From Bacteroidia bacterium (GTDB lineage Bacteria; Bacteroidota; Bacteroidia; Bacteroidales; UBA12481), in assembly GCA_026391235.1 (NCBI GenBank), contig JAPLDV010000746.1:1-7439 (forward strand): a stretch of DNA of 7,439 bases, given 5' to 3'. Below, piece by piece: positions 1-6,350 of this stretch (positions are counted from its first letter, which is position 1; each line of letters starts with the position of its first letter). Under the pieces are notes generated by a model. That model made no database searches, was not told the origin of the DNA, and saw nothing but the letters and a program-made list of their open reading frames with translations. Both the position numbers and the translations under genes were made by a program.

Positions 1-574
1 TGGTAGCCGGCATAAGCTCATTAACGGTTTCAACCGCTGCAATCACTGAAACCTTTGGAAACGGTATGCCTAACCGGGCGAAAAAATCAACAGCATTATT
101 GATTATGGCGACTTTATCCTCAAGGGTTGGAGCAATATTGATTGCTACGTCGGTTATTCCCAAAAGTTTATGGTAAGCCGGGATTTCAAACAAAGCAAAG
201 TGAGATAATAATTCTCCTTTTCTCAAACCCCACTCGCGGTTAAGAACCCCCTTAAGCAATTGGGCGGTACCACATCCTCCCTTCATTAAAATATCGGCTG
301 AACCTTCATGAACCAACCTTACGGCAGTTTCGACAGCTTTCAGGTTATCCGGTTCATCAATAATGTAGGATCCATCCAGGATAATTTCTCTTTCAATAGC
401 TAATTGCTTAATTAGCAGTTTATTTCCAACCAGAACGGGAGTGATGAATCCCTTTGTGGCCGCTTTTGAAACTGCTTCAAGAGCATGCGCATCCTGAGCG
501 ACGGCCAAAACAAGTTTTTTTCGGCTTTTCTGCCCTTCCAACATTCTTTCGAGCTCAGCGATCCTGGTAATCAT
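1..574 (-). CDS. ptb: Phosphate butyryltransferase / phosphate acetyltransferase family protein, 3' end outside window
   Basis: This cytosolic enzyme is expected to exchange CoA for phosphate on a short-chain acyl-CoA (butyryl-, isobutyryl- or isovaleryl-CoA are usual for the Ptb branch), feeding an acyl kinase. I translated 191 residues by hand from ATG 574-572 to the left edge. The family is usually about 300 residues, so roughly the last third is missing. Visible signatures are LVLAVAQDAHALEAV near residues 21-35, ADILMKG at 93-99, VLNREWGLRKG at 110-120, SHFALFEIPAYHK at 124-136, ITDVAINIAPTLEDK at 140-154 and AAVETVN at 179-185, all typical of Ptb rather than of the classical Pta upstream in this operon. 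There is no N-terminal MaoC-type hydratase domain. The ATG overlaps the ackA stop (ATGA), which fixes the start and suggests translational coupling. A butyrate kinase gene would be the expected next gene, but it is outside the window. Substrate cannot be read from this fragment; the symbol rests on family only. Confidence 0.87.
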   Translation of the reverse strand, partial: MITRIAELERMLEGQKSRKKLVLAVAQDAHALEAVSKAATKGFITPVLVGNKLLIKQLAIEREIILDGSYIIDEPDNLKAVETAVRLVHEGSADILMKGGCGTAQLLKGVLNREWGLRKGELLSHFALFEIPAYHKLLGITDVAINIAPTLEDKVAIINNAVDFFARLGIPFPKVSVIAAVETVNELMPAT

Positions 575-1779
575 TTCCTGCCGGTTACGATCCTTGCGGC
601 GTCCTCAGCAATTACCAATTCTTCATTAGTGGTTACCGCCATGACTATAACTTTTGAATGGTCACAGGTCAGAACAACGTCTTTGCCACGTTTGCCTTCG
701 TTGCGCGACTGATCAAAATCCACACCCAGGAATGACAAATTTTTGCAAATAGCCTGCCTGGTTTCCGGACCATTTTCCCCGATACCACCGGTGAAAATGA
801 TCAGGTCGACCCCATTCATTGCTGCCGCGTATGCGCCAATATACTTAATTACCCGGTAATGAAATATATCAAGAGCCAGTTGCGCTCTTTTATTATTCAT
901 ATTCCAGGCCTCGTTTTCAATCTCCCTCATATCGGAAGATACTCCGGATACGCCAAGCATTCCGCTATGCTTATTGATCAAAGTATTGGCCGTTTGTTGA
1001 TCGATCTCTTCTTTATCCATGATGAAAGTGAGGACACCGAGATCGAGATCTCCGGTACGTGTGCCCATTATCAAGCCCTCCACCGGAGTAAATCCCATGG
1101 AAGTATCTACGGATTTGCCGTTTGAAATGGCTGTGATAGAGGCTCCATTACCCAGGTGGCAGGTGATAATCTTAATTGAATCGTAATCCAGTCCGAGGAT
1201 TTCACAAGCCTTTTTTGCTACGTACTTGTGTGAGGTTCCGTGAAAGCCATAACGACGAATCTTGTATTTGATGTACAAAGAATAAGGGATACCATACATG
1301 TAGGCATAGTCGGGCATAGTTTGGTGAAAACTGGTATCAAATACAGCAACCTGCGGAATCCCTGGGATTAACATTGCAACAGCATCTATCCCTTTCATAT
1401 TGGCTGGATTATGCAAAGGAGCCAATTCGAACAATTTTGCGATCTCATTATGAACATGGTCGTCAATGAATGCGCTGTCGGAGAAATTTTCCCCTCCATG
1501 TGCTACACGATGACCTGCTGCATCAATCTCATGAAGGCCGGAAATACATCCGTGGGTTTTATTGGTGAGAACACCGAGAATATATTCGATACCACTCTGA
1601 TGATCCAGAACCTCGCCTTCAAGGGTAATTTTCTGGCCATCTTGTTTATAATGTTTCAGGAATGATCCTTTTAGACCGATTTTTTCTACTATACCCTTGG
1701 CCATTACGGTTTTATCCGCCATGTTCCAGAGTTGATATTTAATGGATGAACTTCCGCAGTTTAAAACTAGAATCTTCAT
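571..1779 (-). CDS. ackA: Acetate kinase
   Basis: AckA transfers phosphate between acetyl phosphate and ADP, giving acetate and ATP in the cytosol; with Pta it forms the acetate fermentation route and is reversible for acetate uptake. The product is 402 residues, full length for the family. All landmark residues are visible: the N-terminal NCGSSSIK with Asn7, Arg91 in HRVAHGGE, Asp148 in VFDTSFH, His180 in RRYGFHGTSH, the HLGNGAS phosphate loop starting at His208, Arg241 in MGTRTGDLD, the FTGGIGENG nucleotide-binding segment near 339-347, and the Mg-binding glutamate in TNEEL near 384-388. It starts 11 nt after the stop of the dehydrogenase gene, and GGAAG just upstream of the ATG is a weak Shine-Dalgarno-like match, unusual here. 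Its TGA shares bases with the next ATG. Butyrate or propionate kinases are related, but the match to the acetate kinase motifs is strong throughout. Confidence 0.97.
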   Translation of the reverse strand: MKILVLNCGSSSIKYQLWNMADKTVMAKGIVEKIGLKGSFLKHYKQDGQKITLEGEVLDHQSGIEYILGVLTNKTHGCISGLHEIDAAGHRVAHGGENFSDSAFIDDHVHNEIAKLFELAPLHNPANMKGIDAVAMLIPGIPQVAVFDTSFHQTMPDYAYMYGIPYSLYIKYKIRRYGFHGTSHKYVAKKACEILGLDYDSIKIITCHLGNGASITAISNGKSVDTSMGFTPVEGLIMGTRTGDLDLGVLTFIMDKEEIDQQTANTLINKHSGMLGVSGVSSDMREIENEAWNMNNKRAQLALDIFHYRVIKYIGAYAAAMNGVDLIIFTGGIGENGPETRQAICKNLSFLGVDFDQSRNEGKRGKDVVLTCDHSKVIVMAVTTNEELVIAEDAARIVTGRK

Positions 1780-1790
1780 GTTCTTCCGGA

Positions 1791-2750
1791 TTAGTAAGTT
1801 GTGATTACGATTCGTTGCCCTTTGTCGTCATATTTATAGAATCCATGGTTGGTGATCCTGCCCAGCTGGTTTGCCCTGACCATTCTTTTCAGGATGGGTG
1901 AAGCTTTATACTTCATATCGCCAAATTCATTATAAAGGTTTTCGAGCCAGCGCAGAACTTTATCGAGTCCGATTTTGTCGGCCAGCTCAAATGGTCCCAT
2001 TCCCAGGCCCAGTCCCGTTTTGACTGACAGGTCGATATCTTCCATTGTACCAACGCCTTCCATGTAAATCTCGCAAGCTTCATTGATCAGGGTGGAGAAC
2101 AATCTGACTGACATAAGACCAGGGCTTTCGACCACCGGGATCATCTTTTTTCCGATCAGTTTAACGAATTTTTTCACATTGTCGTAGGCTTCCTGCGAGG
2201 TATATAATCCGCGGGCTACTTCAACAATATTAGCTCCGGGATTGGCAGTGGAGAAATGCAAACTAACGCAGCGATCCTTATATCTTAATTCAGAAGACAA
2301 TTCGGTGGTAACAATTGTTGTTGAATTGGTTGCGATAATAGTAGTCGGGTCAACATACTCTTCTATACGCTTGAAAATCTCTTTTCTGAGGCTGACGCGC
2401 TCCTCCCTCGACTTGCTCTTGATTGCTTCGATCACAAGGTCGCAACCTGCCAGATCCCTGCAAAGCAAAGTCCCCTTTATCCGGTTCAGAACGGCGCGTT
2501 TCTCCCCAACAGTCATACCCCAATGGTTGATCATATTATCGAGTTCGGCTTCGATTCCGTTTAGGGCAGCCTCGATTTTTTCTTCGTCAAGTTCAACGAA
2601 TGTCACTTCGATACCCTGAGAGGCAATCATCCGGGCGATGGTTTGACCAACTGACCCGCAACCTACCATCCCAACTTTTGAAAAAAGTGTTTTTGCACGA
2701 TTTTTTTTACTTAAAGCATATTGTTCAATGCTATCAACTATATCAGCCAT
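1791..2750 (-). CDS. Divergent 3-hydroxyacyl-CoA dehydrogenase (3-hydroxybutyryl-CoA dehydrogenase-like)
   Basis: Members of this family oxidise or reduce 3-hydroxyacyl-CoA / 3-oxoacyl-CoA with NAD(P). The 319-residue product has the two expected domains: an N-terminal Rossmann fold (GMVGCGSVG at 27-35, acidic residue Glu53 after the second strand, CDLVIEAI at 103-110) and a C-terminal helical domain (LGLGMGPFELADKIGLD at 237-253). By alignment with the mammalian enzyme, the catalytic His and Glu are kept as His165 and Glu177. Three other sites differ: the usual NTSS is NSTT at 142-145, HFFNP is HFSTANP, and the conserved Asn of PGFxxNR is Val215 in PGLMSVR. There is also an N-terminal extension of about 24 residues before the first strand. 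It lies between pta and ackA with gaps of 22 and 11 nt, so it is co-transcribed with them. A role in C4 or branched acyl-CoA metabolism with the Ptb homolog is inferred. Activity on the standard substrate is uncertain, so no gene symbol is given. Confidence 0.85.
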   Translation of the reverse strand: MADIVDSIEQYALSKKNRAKTLFSKVGMVGCGSVGQTIARMIASQGIEVTFVELDEEKIEAALNGIEAELDNMINHWGMTVGEKRAVLNRIKGTLLCRDLAGCDLVIEAIKSKSREERVSLRKEIFKRIEEYVDPTTIIATNSTTIVTTELSSELRYKDRCVSLHFSTANPGANIVEVARGLYTSQEAYDNVKKFVKLIGKKMIPVVESPGLMSVRLFSTLINEACEIYMEGVGTMEDIDLSVKTGLGLGMGPFELADKIGLDKVLRWLENLYNEFGDMKYKASPILKRMVRANQLGRITNHGFYKYDDKGQRIVITTY

Positions 2751-2772
2751 AATATTTTGTAAGTTAATTTTA

Positions 2773-3777
2773 TCAATAACTACCTGCAGCCTGGTTGGCT
2801 GTAATGGCCACCAGGTTTACAATATCACTAACGGAACAACCCCTCGAGAGGTCATTGATCGGTGCTGCCATTCCTTGCAGCACTGGCCCGATTGCTTCTG
2901 CATTTGCCAGTCGCTGTACAAGTTTATAGGCGATATTTCCTGATTCAAGGTTTGGGAAAACCAGTACATTAGCTCGGCCGGCGATAGGACTATCAGGGCA
3001 TTTCAGCCTGCCTATTGATTCGACTATTGCTGCATCAGCTTGCAATTCACCGTCGAACAGAAACTGAGGAGCCATTTTTCTGGCAATTTCGGTAGCCTGC
3101 ACTACCTTATCCACCATTTCATGTTTAGCGCTTCCTTTTGTCGAAAAGCTCAGCATGGCAACCCTGGGTTCAATCTCTGCAATTGCGCGGGCCGTTTTAG
3201 CTGTGCAAACAGCGATTTCTGCCAGTTCCTGAGCTGTTGGATCAGGATGTACAGCACAATCTGCAAAAACCATCATCCCGTTTTCGCCCCATTTATGATC
3301 GGGCATGATCATGATAAAAGCTCCGGAAACAACAGATATTCCCGGCAGGGTTTTAACGTACTGAAAGGCAGGCCTGAGGACATCACCCGTGGCATTATTA
3401 GCTCCGGCAACTTCACCGTCAGCATCTCCGGCTTTGATCATTAAAGTGGCCAGGTACAGCGGATTTTCCAATAGTTTTAAAGCTTCATCTTTTGTCAGGC
3501 CCTTACTTTTCCTTAATTCCACCATCAAATCAGCATACGCTTCCTTTTTTAGATGATTAGCAGGATCAACGATAGTCGCTTTTTCAATATTTTTCAGGCC
3601 AAATTTCAAGGCTTCCCTAAGAACGATTTCAATTTTTTCAGTTAGAATGATCCGGGCTATTCCCTCCCCGATCAGGATATCTGCAGCTCTAAGAGTCCTT
3701 TCTTCCCAAGCCTCCGGTAAAACGATCCTTTTATCGAATTTTTTTGCATTCGCTTTAATTTTCTCCATTAATTCCAT
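2773..3777 (-). CDS. pta: Phosphate acetyltransferase
   Basis: Pta converts acetyl-CoA plus phosphate to acetyl phosphate and CoA, supplying AckA, which is encoded two genes downstream. From ATG 3777 the protein has 334 residues, the size of the short, single-domain Pta class without the N-terminal DRTGG regulatory region. Visible motifs (numbering from this start) are RIVLPEAWEERTLRAA at 17-32, EVAGANNATGDVLRP at 123-137, MLSFSTKGSA at 208-217, DGELQADAA at 242-250, NVLVFPNL at 270-277, SGNIAYK at 279-285 and NDLSRG at 308-313, the last carrying the Ser-Arg pair (Ser311, Arg312) implicated in CoA binding and catalysis. The frame stays open upstream to a TTG at 3816, but that codon lies inside the likely -7 promoter box, and the ATG at 3777 places RIVLPE at the usual distance from the N-terminus. 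It is the first gene of the operon; no Shine-Dalgarno is visible, as is common in Bacteroidota. Confidence 0.95.
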   Translation of the reverse strand: MELMEKIKANAKKFDKRIVLPEAWEERTLRAADILIGEGIARIILTEKIEIVLREALKFGLKNIEKATIVDPANHLKKEAYADLMVELRKSKGLTKDEALKLLENPLYLATLMIKAGDADGEVAGANNATGDVLRPAFQYVKTLPGISVVSGAFIMIMPDHKWGENGMMVFADCAVHPDPTAQELAEIAVCTAKTARAIAEIEPRVAMLSFSTKGSAKHEMVDKVVQATEIARKMAPQFLFDGELQADAAIVESIGRLKCPDSPIAGRANVLVFPNLESGNIAYKLVQRLANAEAIGPVLQGMAAPINDLSRGCSVSDIVNLVAITANQAAGSY

Positions 3778-3813
3778 GCTAATCAATATTTTAGGTGACG
3801 AATTATAAATCTT

Positions 3814-3821
3814 CAAATATA
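3814..3821 (-). promoter_or_regulatory. Candidate Bacteroidota-type -7 promoter box for the pta operon
   Basis: Read on the minus strand this is TATATTTG, an exact match to the Bacteroidota -7 consensus TAnnTTTG. It sits 36 nt upstream of the pta ATG at 3777. Transcription starting a few bases downstream would leave a leader of about 30 nt. No TTTG or TTG element was found at the usual -33 spacing, so the match rests on the -7 box and its position. It would drive pta, the dehydrogenase gene, ackA and ptb together. Confidence 0.5.
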
Positions 3822-3883
3822 CCCAAAAAAGTAACCCGGTTTCCGCGGATTCGTATGATTTTTGTCAGTTTCCGGACTTTTCT

Positions 3884-3912
3884 GAAACAGGCATCTGTTT
3901 TTCTTTTTTTTT
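3884..3912 (+). terminator. Terminator-like hairpin with T-run, oriented toward the aconitase gene
   Basis: AAACAG (3885-3890) and CTGTTT (3895-3900) pair perfectly around a 4-nt loop GCAT, and the 3' arm runs into T5-C-T9 (3898-3912). This is the layout of a small intrinsic terminator on the plus strand. The stem is short and A/T-rich, so it would be weak. No plus-strand gene lies upstream in the window, so it would act either on a leader RNA for aconitase (attenuator) or on antisense transcription coming out of the pta operon region. Its position and direction are clear; its function is inference. Confidence 0.35.
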
Positions 3913-4011
3913 CGTGTTTTGTTTTGTTAATTTACCCGTAATAAAACCACAGAGACAAGGAGACACCTAAAACGCGGAGATTACCTTTACTGTACCATAA
4001 TATATCCTAAA

Positions 4012-6282
4012 ATGCTATTCGACATTGAACTAATCAGAGGAATTTATAATTCCTACCCAGAAAGTATTACGAGAATCAGGGAGCAGCTAAACAGGCCTTT
4101 AACCTTGATCGATAAGATCTTATATGCTCACCTGTTTGACAAATCTCTCGAGGAGGCCTATACCAGGGGGACGGATTATACCGAATTCTCGCCGGATCGG
4201 GTTGCCATGCAGGATGCTACGGCTCAGATGGCGCTGCTTCAGTTTATGCAGGCCGGGAAAGCTAAAACTGCCGTACCAACTACTGTTCATTGTGATCATC
4301 TGATCCAGGCGAAGGTTGGTGCCGTTACCGACCTGAAGGTGGCCCGCGAGAGCAATGAGGAAGTATTTGATTTCTTATCAACCGTTTCAAACAAGTATGG
4401 GATTGGATTCTGGAAGCCAGGTGCAGGGATCATTCACCAGGTTATTTTAGAAAATTATGCATTTCCGGGTGGAATGATTATCGGAACCGATTCGCACACG
4501 GTTAATGCCGGCGGATTAGGCATGATTTCGATTGGCGTTGGTGGTGCTGATGCCGTTGATGTGATGTCAGGCATGGCGTGGGAACTTCTTTTTCCAAAGT
4601 ATATTGGTGTTAAGCTGACCGGCAGGCTAAGTGGCTGGGCATCAGCCAAGGATGTTATACTGAAAGTGGCAGGAATACTGACAGTTAAAGGAGGAACAGG
4701 ATATATCCTTGAATATTTCGGCGATGGGGCCAAATCGATTTCGGCTACCGGAAAAGGCACCATCTGCAATATGGGTGCGGAGATTGGCGCAACCACTTCG
4801 GTTTTTGGCTATGATTCAAAAATGGCTGATTATCTTAAGGCTACCGGACGTGAAGAAGTTGCTTCCCTGGCTGACCGGATTGGAGATCATCTGACCGGTG
4901 ATCCTGAGGTTTATGCCTGTCCTGAGAAATATTTCGATCAGGTAATCGAAATTGATTTAGACAGTCTGGAACCCTATATTAATGGTCCCTTTACTCCTGA
5001 CCGGGCATGGCCGATTTCGGAGTTTGCAAAAGCAGTTCGCGAGAACGGTTTTCCTCAAAAGCTTGAGGTTGGCCTGATCGGTTCCTGCACCAACTCTTCT
5101 TATGAAGATATGACTCGCGCTGCGAGCATTGCACGTCAGGCGGTGGAAAAAAATCTTAGAGTCAAATCTGAATTTACCATAACTCCGGGTTCCGAACTGG
5201 TTCGTTATACCATTGAAAGAGATGGTTTGCTGGAAACGTTTGAGGAAATCGGGGGGATGGTACTTGCAAACGCCTGCGGGCCTTGCATTGGTCAGTGGGC
5301 GCGGCATAACGCTGAAAAGCATGAGAGAAACTCCATCATAACCTCCTTCAATCGAAATTTTGCCAGCCGGAATGATGGTAATCCCAATACCCATGCTTTT
5401 GTTGCATCACCAGAAATCGTGACAGCATTAGCCATTGCCGGTGATCTGACATTCCATCCGCTGACTGATCAACTGATTAATGAAGCTGGTACACCTGTTT
5501 CATTTGATGAACCCATGGGATTGGAATTACCCGTAAACAATTTTGCTCTGGTCGATAATGGTTATCAGGATCCGGCAACAGACGGATCATCTATTAACAT
5601 CATTGTAAACCAGGAATCCGAAAGACTGCAATTACTTACTCCGTTTGAACCCTGGAATGGCAAAGACTTCCATAACCTTGGATTGCTGATCAAAGCGTAT
5701 GGTAAATGCACCACCGATCATATCTCTATGGCAGGTAAATGGTTGAAATTCAGGGGTCATCTGGGAAATATCTCCAATAATATGTTAATCGGGGCAACAA
5801 ATGCTTTCAATAAGGCTCAAAATCAAGTAAAAAACCAAATCAAGGGGAAATATCTTACTGTTCCAGAGTCGGCAAAAGTTTACCAATCCAACGGTATCGG
5901 GTCGATGGTAATTGGAGATGAAAATTACGGTGAAGGCTCTTCGCGTGAGCATGCTGCAATGGAACCCAGATTTCTGGGTGTTAAGGCCATACTGGTGAAG
6001 TCGTTTGCCAGGATCCATGAAACAAACCTAAAAAAGCAGGGAATGTTGGCGATAACCTTTGCCAACAAAGAGGATTATGAAAGAATCAGGGAGAATGACA
6101 CCTTTGATATCATTGGCCTTGAAGGATTTAAGACCGGTGTTCCATTGAATATTACCATTCATCACCAGGATGGAGGAACCGACGAAATAATCAGGGTAAA
6201 TCATAGTTATAATGATAATCAGATCGATTGGTTCAAAGCCGGTTCAGCGCTTAACCTGATACGTTTGAATCAGGCTGAATGA
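4012..6282 (+). CDS. acn: Aconitate hydratase, mitochondrial type
   Basis: Aconitase isomerises citrate to isocitrate through cis-aconitate using a [4Fe-4S] cluster in the cytosol. The 756-residue product matches mitochondrial-type aconitase in length and sequence rather than bacterial AcnA (about 890 residues) or AcnB. Cluster ligands are Cys359 in GSCTNSS and Cys422/Cys425 in NACGPCIGQ. Active-site positions known from the pig enzyme are present: Gln67 in AMQDAT, Asp95-His96 in VHCDHL, Asp160 and His162 in GTDSHT, Arg448 and Arg453 in [11 protein letters not shown], and the catalytic Ser643 with Arg645 in YGEGSSREH. The swivelling C-terminal domain begins around residue 550 and is complete. 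The start [12 protein letters not shown] followed by [14 protein letters not shown] is the usual N-terminus of Bacteroidota homologs, with no targeting peptide. It is divergent from pta and followed after 68 nt by isocitrate dehydrogenase in the same direction, so the two are likely co-expressed. Confidence 0.97.
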   Translation: MLFDIELIRGIYNSYPESITRIREQLNRPLTLIDKILYAHLFDKSLEEAYTRGTDYTEFSPDRVAMQDATAQMALLQFMQAGKAKTAVPTTVHCDHLIQAKVGAVTDLKVARESNEEVFDFLSTVSNKYGIGFWKPGAGIIHQVILENYAFPGGMIIGTDSHTVNAGGLGMISIGVGGADAVDVMSGMAWELLFPKYIGVKLTGRLSGWASAKDVILKVAGILTVKGGTGYILEYFGDGAKSISATGKGTICNMGAEIGATTSVFGYDSKMADYLKATGREEVASLADRIGDHLTGDPEVYACPEKYFDQVIEIDLDSLEPYINGPFTPDRAWPISEFAKAVRENGFPQKLEVGLIGSCTNSSYEDMTRAASIARQAVEKNLRVKSEFTITPGSELVRYTIERDGLLETFEEIGGMVLANACGPCIGQWARHNAEKHERNSIITSFNRNFASRNDGNPNTHAFVASPEIVTALAIAGDLTFHPLTDQLINEAGTPVSFDEPMGLELPVNNFALVDNGYQDPATDGSSINIIVNQESERLQLLTPFEPWNGKDFHNLGLLIKAYGKCTTDHISMAGKWLKFRGHLGNISNNMLIGATNAFNKAQNQVKNQIKGKYLTVPESAKVYQSNGIGSMVIGDENYGEGSSREHAAMEPRFLGVKAILVKSFARIHETNLKKQGMLAITFANKEDYERIRENDTFDIIGLEGFKTGVPLNITIHHQDGGTDEIIRVNHSYNDNQIDWFKAGSALNLIRLNQAE

Positions 6283-6350
6283 GATAGTTAATGAAATATC
6301 TATTATGTAAAAATCTATATATTTACAGAAGCTAATTTTTATAGACAAGA

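Larger units (their letters stand above)
3778..4011. other. Divergent intergenic region between pta and aconitase genes
   Basis: These 234 bp separate the two divergent units and must hold the control sites of both. Seen in it: the pta -7 box, a terminator-like hairpin, a T-rich stretch on the plus strand (3896-3933) and next to it a T-free stretch (3943-3967) containing ACAGAGACA and AAGGAGACACC. No plausible small gene, tRNA or other RNA gene was recognised. For aconitase, no perfect TAnnTTTG box was found on the plus strand; the nearest is TACCTTTA at 3982-3989. The aconitase ATG is preceded by A/T-rich sequence with no Shine-Dalgarno. Confidence 0.75.

Noticed and set aside
3040..3444. 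134-codon open frame on the plus strand within pta
   Set aside because: It is antisense to the most conserved part of Pta; its Cys/His-rich look comes from the complementary codons.
3778..3816. N-terminal extension of Pta starting at TTG 3816
   Set aside because: The TTG lies in the likely -7 promoter box, the extra 13 residues do not look like a Pta N-terminus, and the ATG at 3777 fits the family.
3896..3933. T-rich stretch as a phase-variable homopolymer
   Set aside because: The longest pure run is nine T, interrupted by C and G, and it is not within a gene; no reason to infer switching.
3982..3989. TACCTTTA as a -7 promoter box for aconitase
   Set aside because: It differs from TAnnTTTG at the last base and has no -33 element at the expected spacing; too weak to annotate.
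4957..5394. 145-codon open frame on the minus strand within aconitase
   Set aside because: It is antisense to a well-conserved aconitase region and its translation resembles no protein I recognise; it is a shadow of the real coding frame.
6318..6325. TATATTTA as an internal promoter before isocitrate dehydrogenase
   Set aside because: The last base differs from the consensus, the gap is A/T-rich so such matches arise by chance, and no -33 element is seen.
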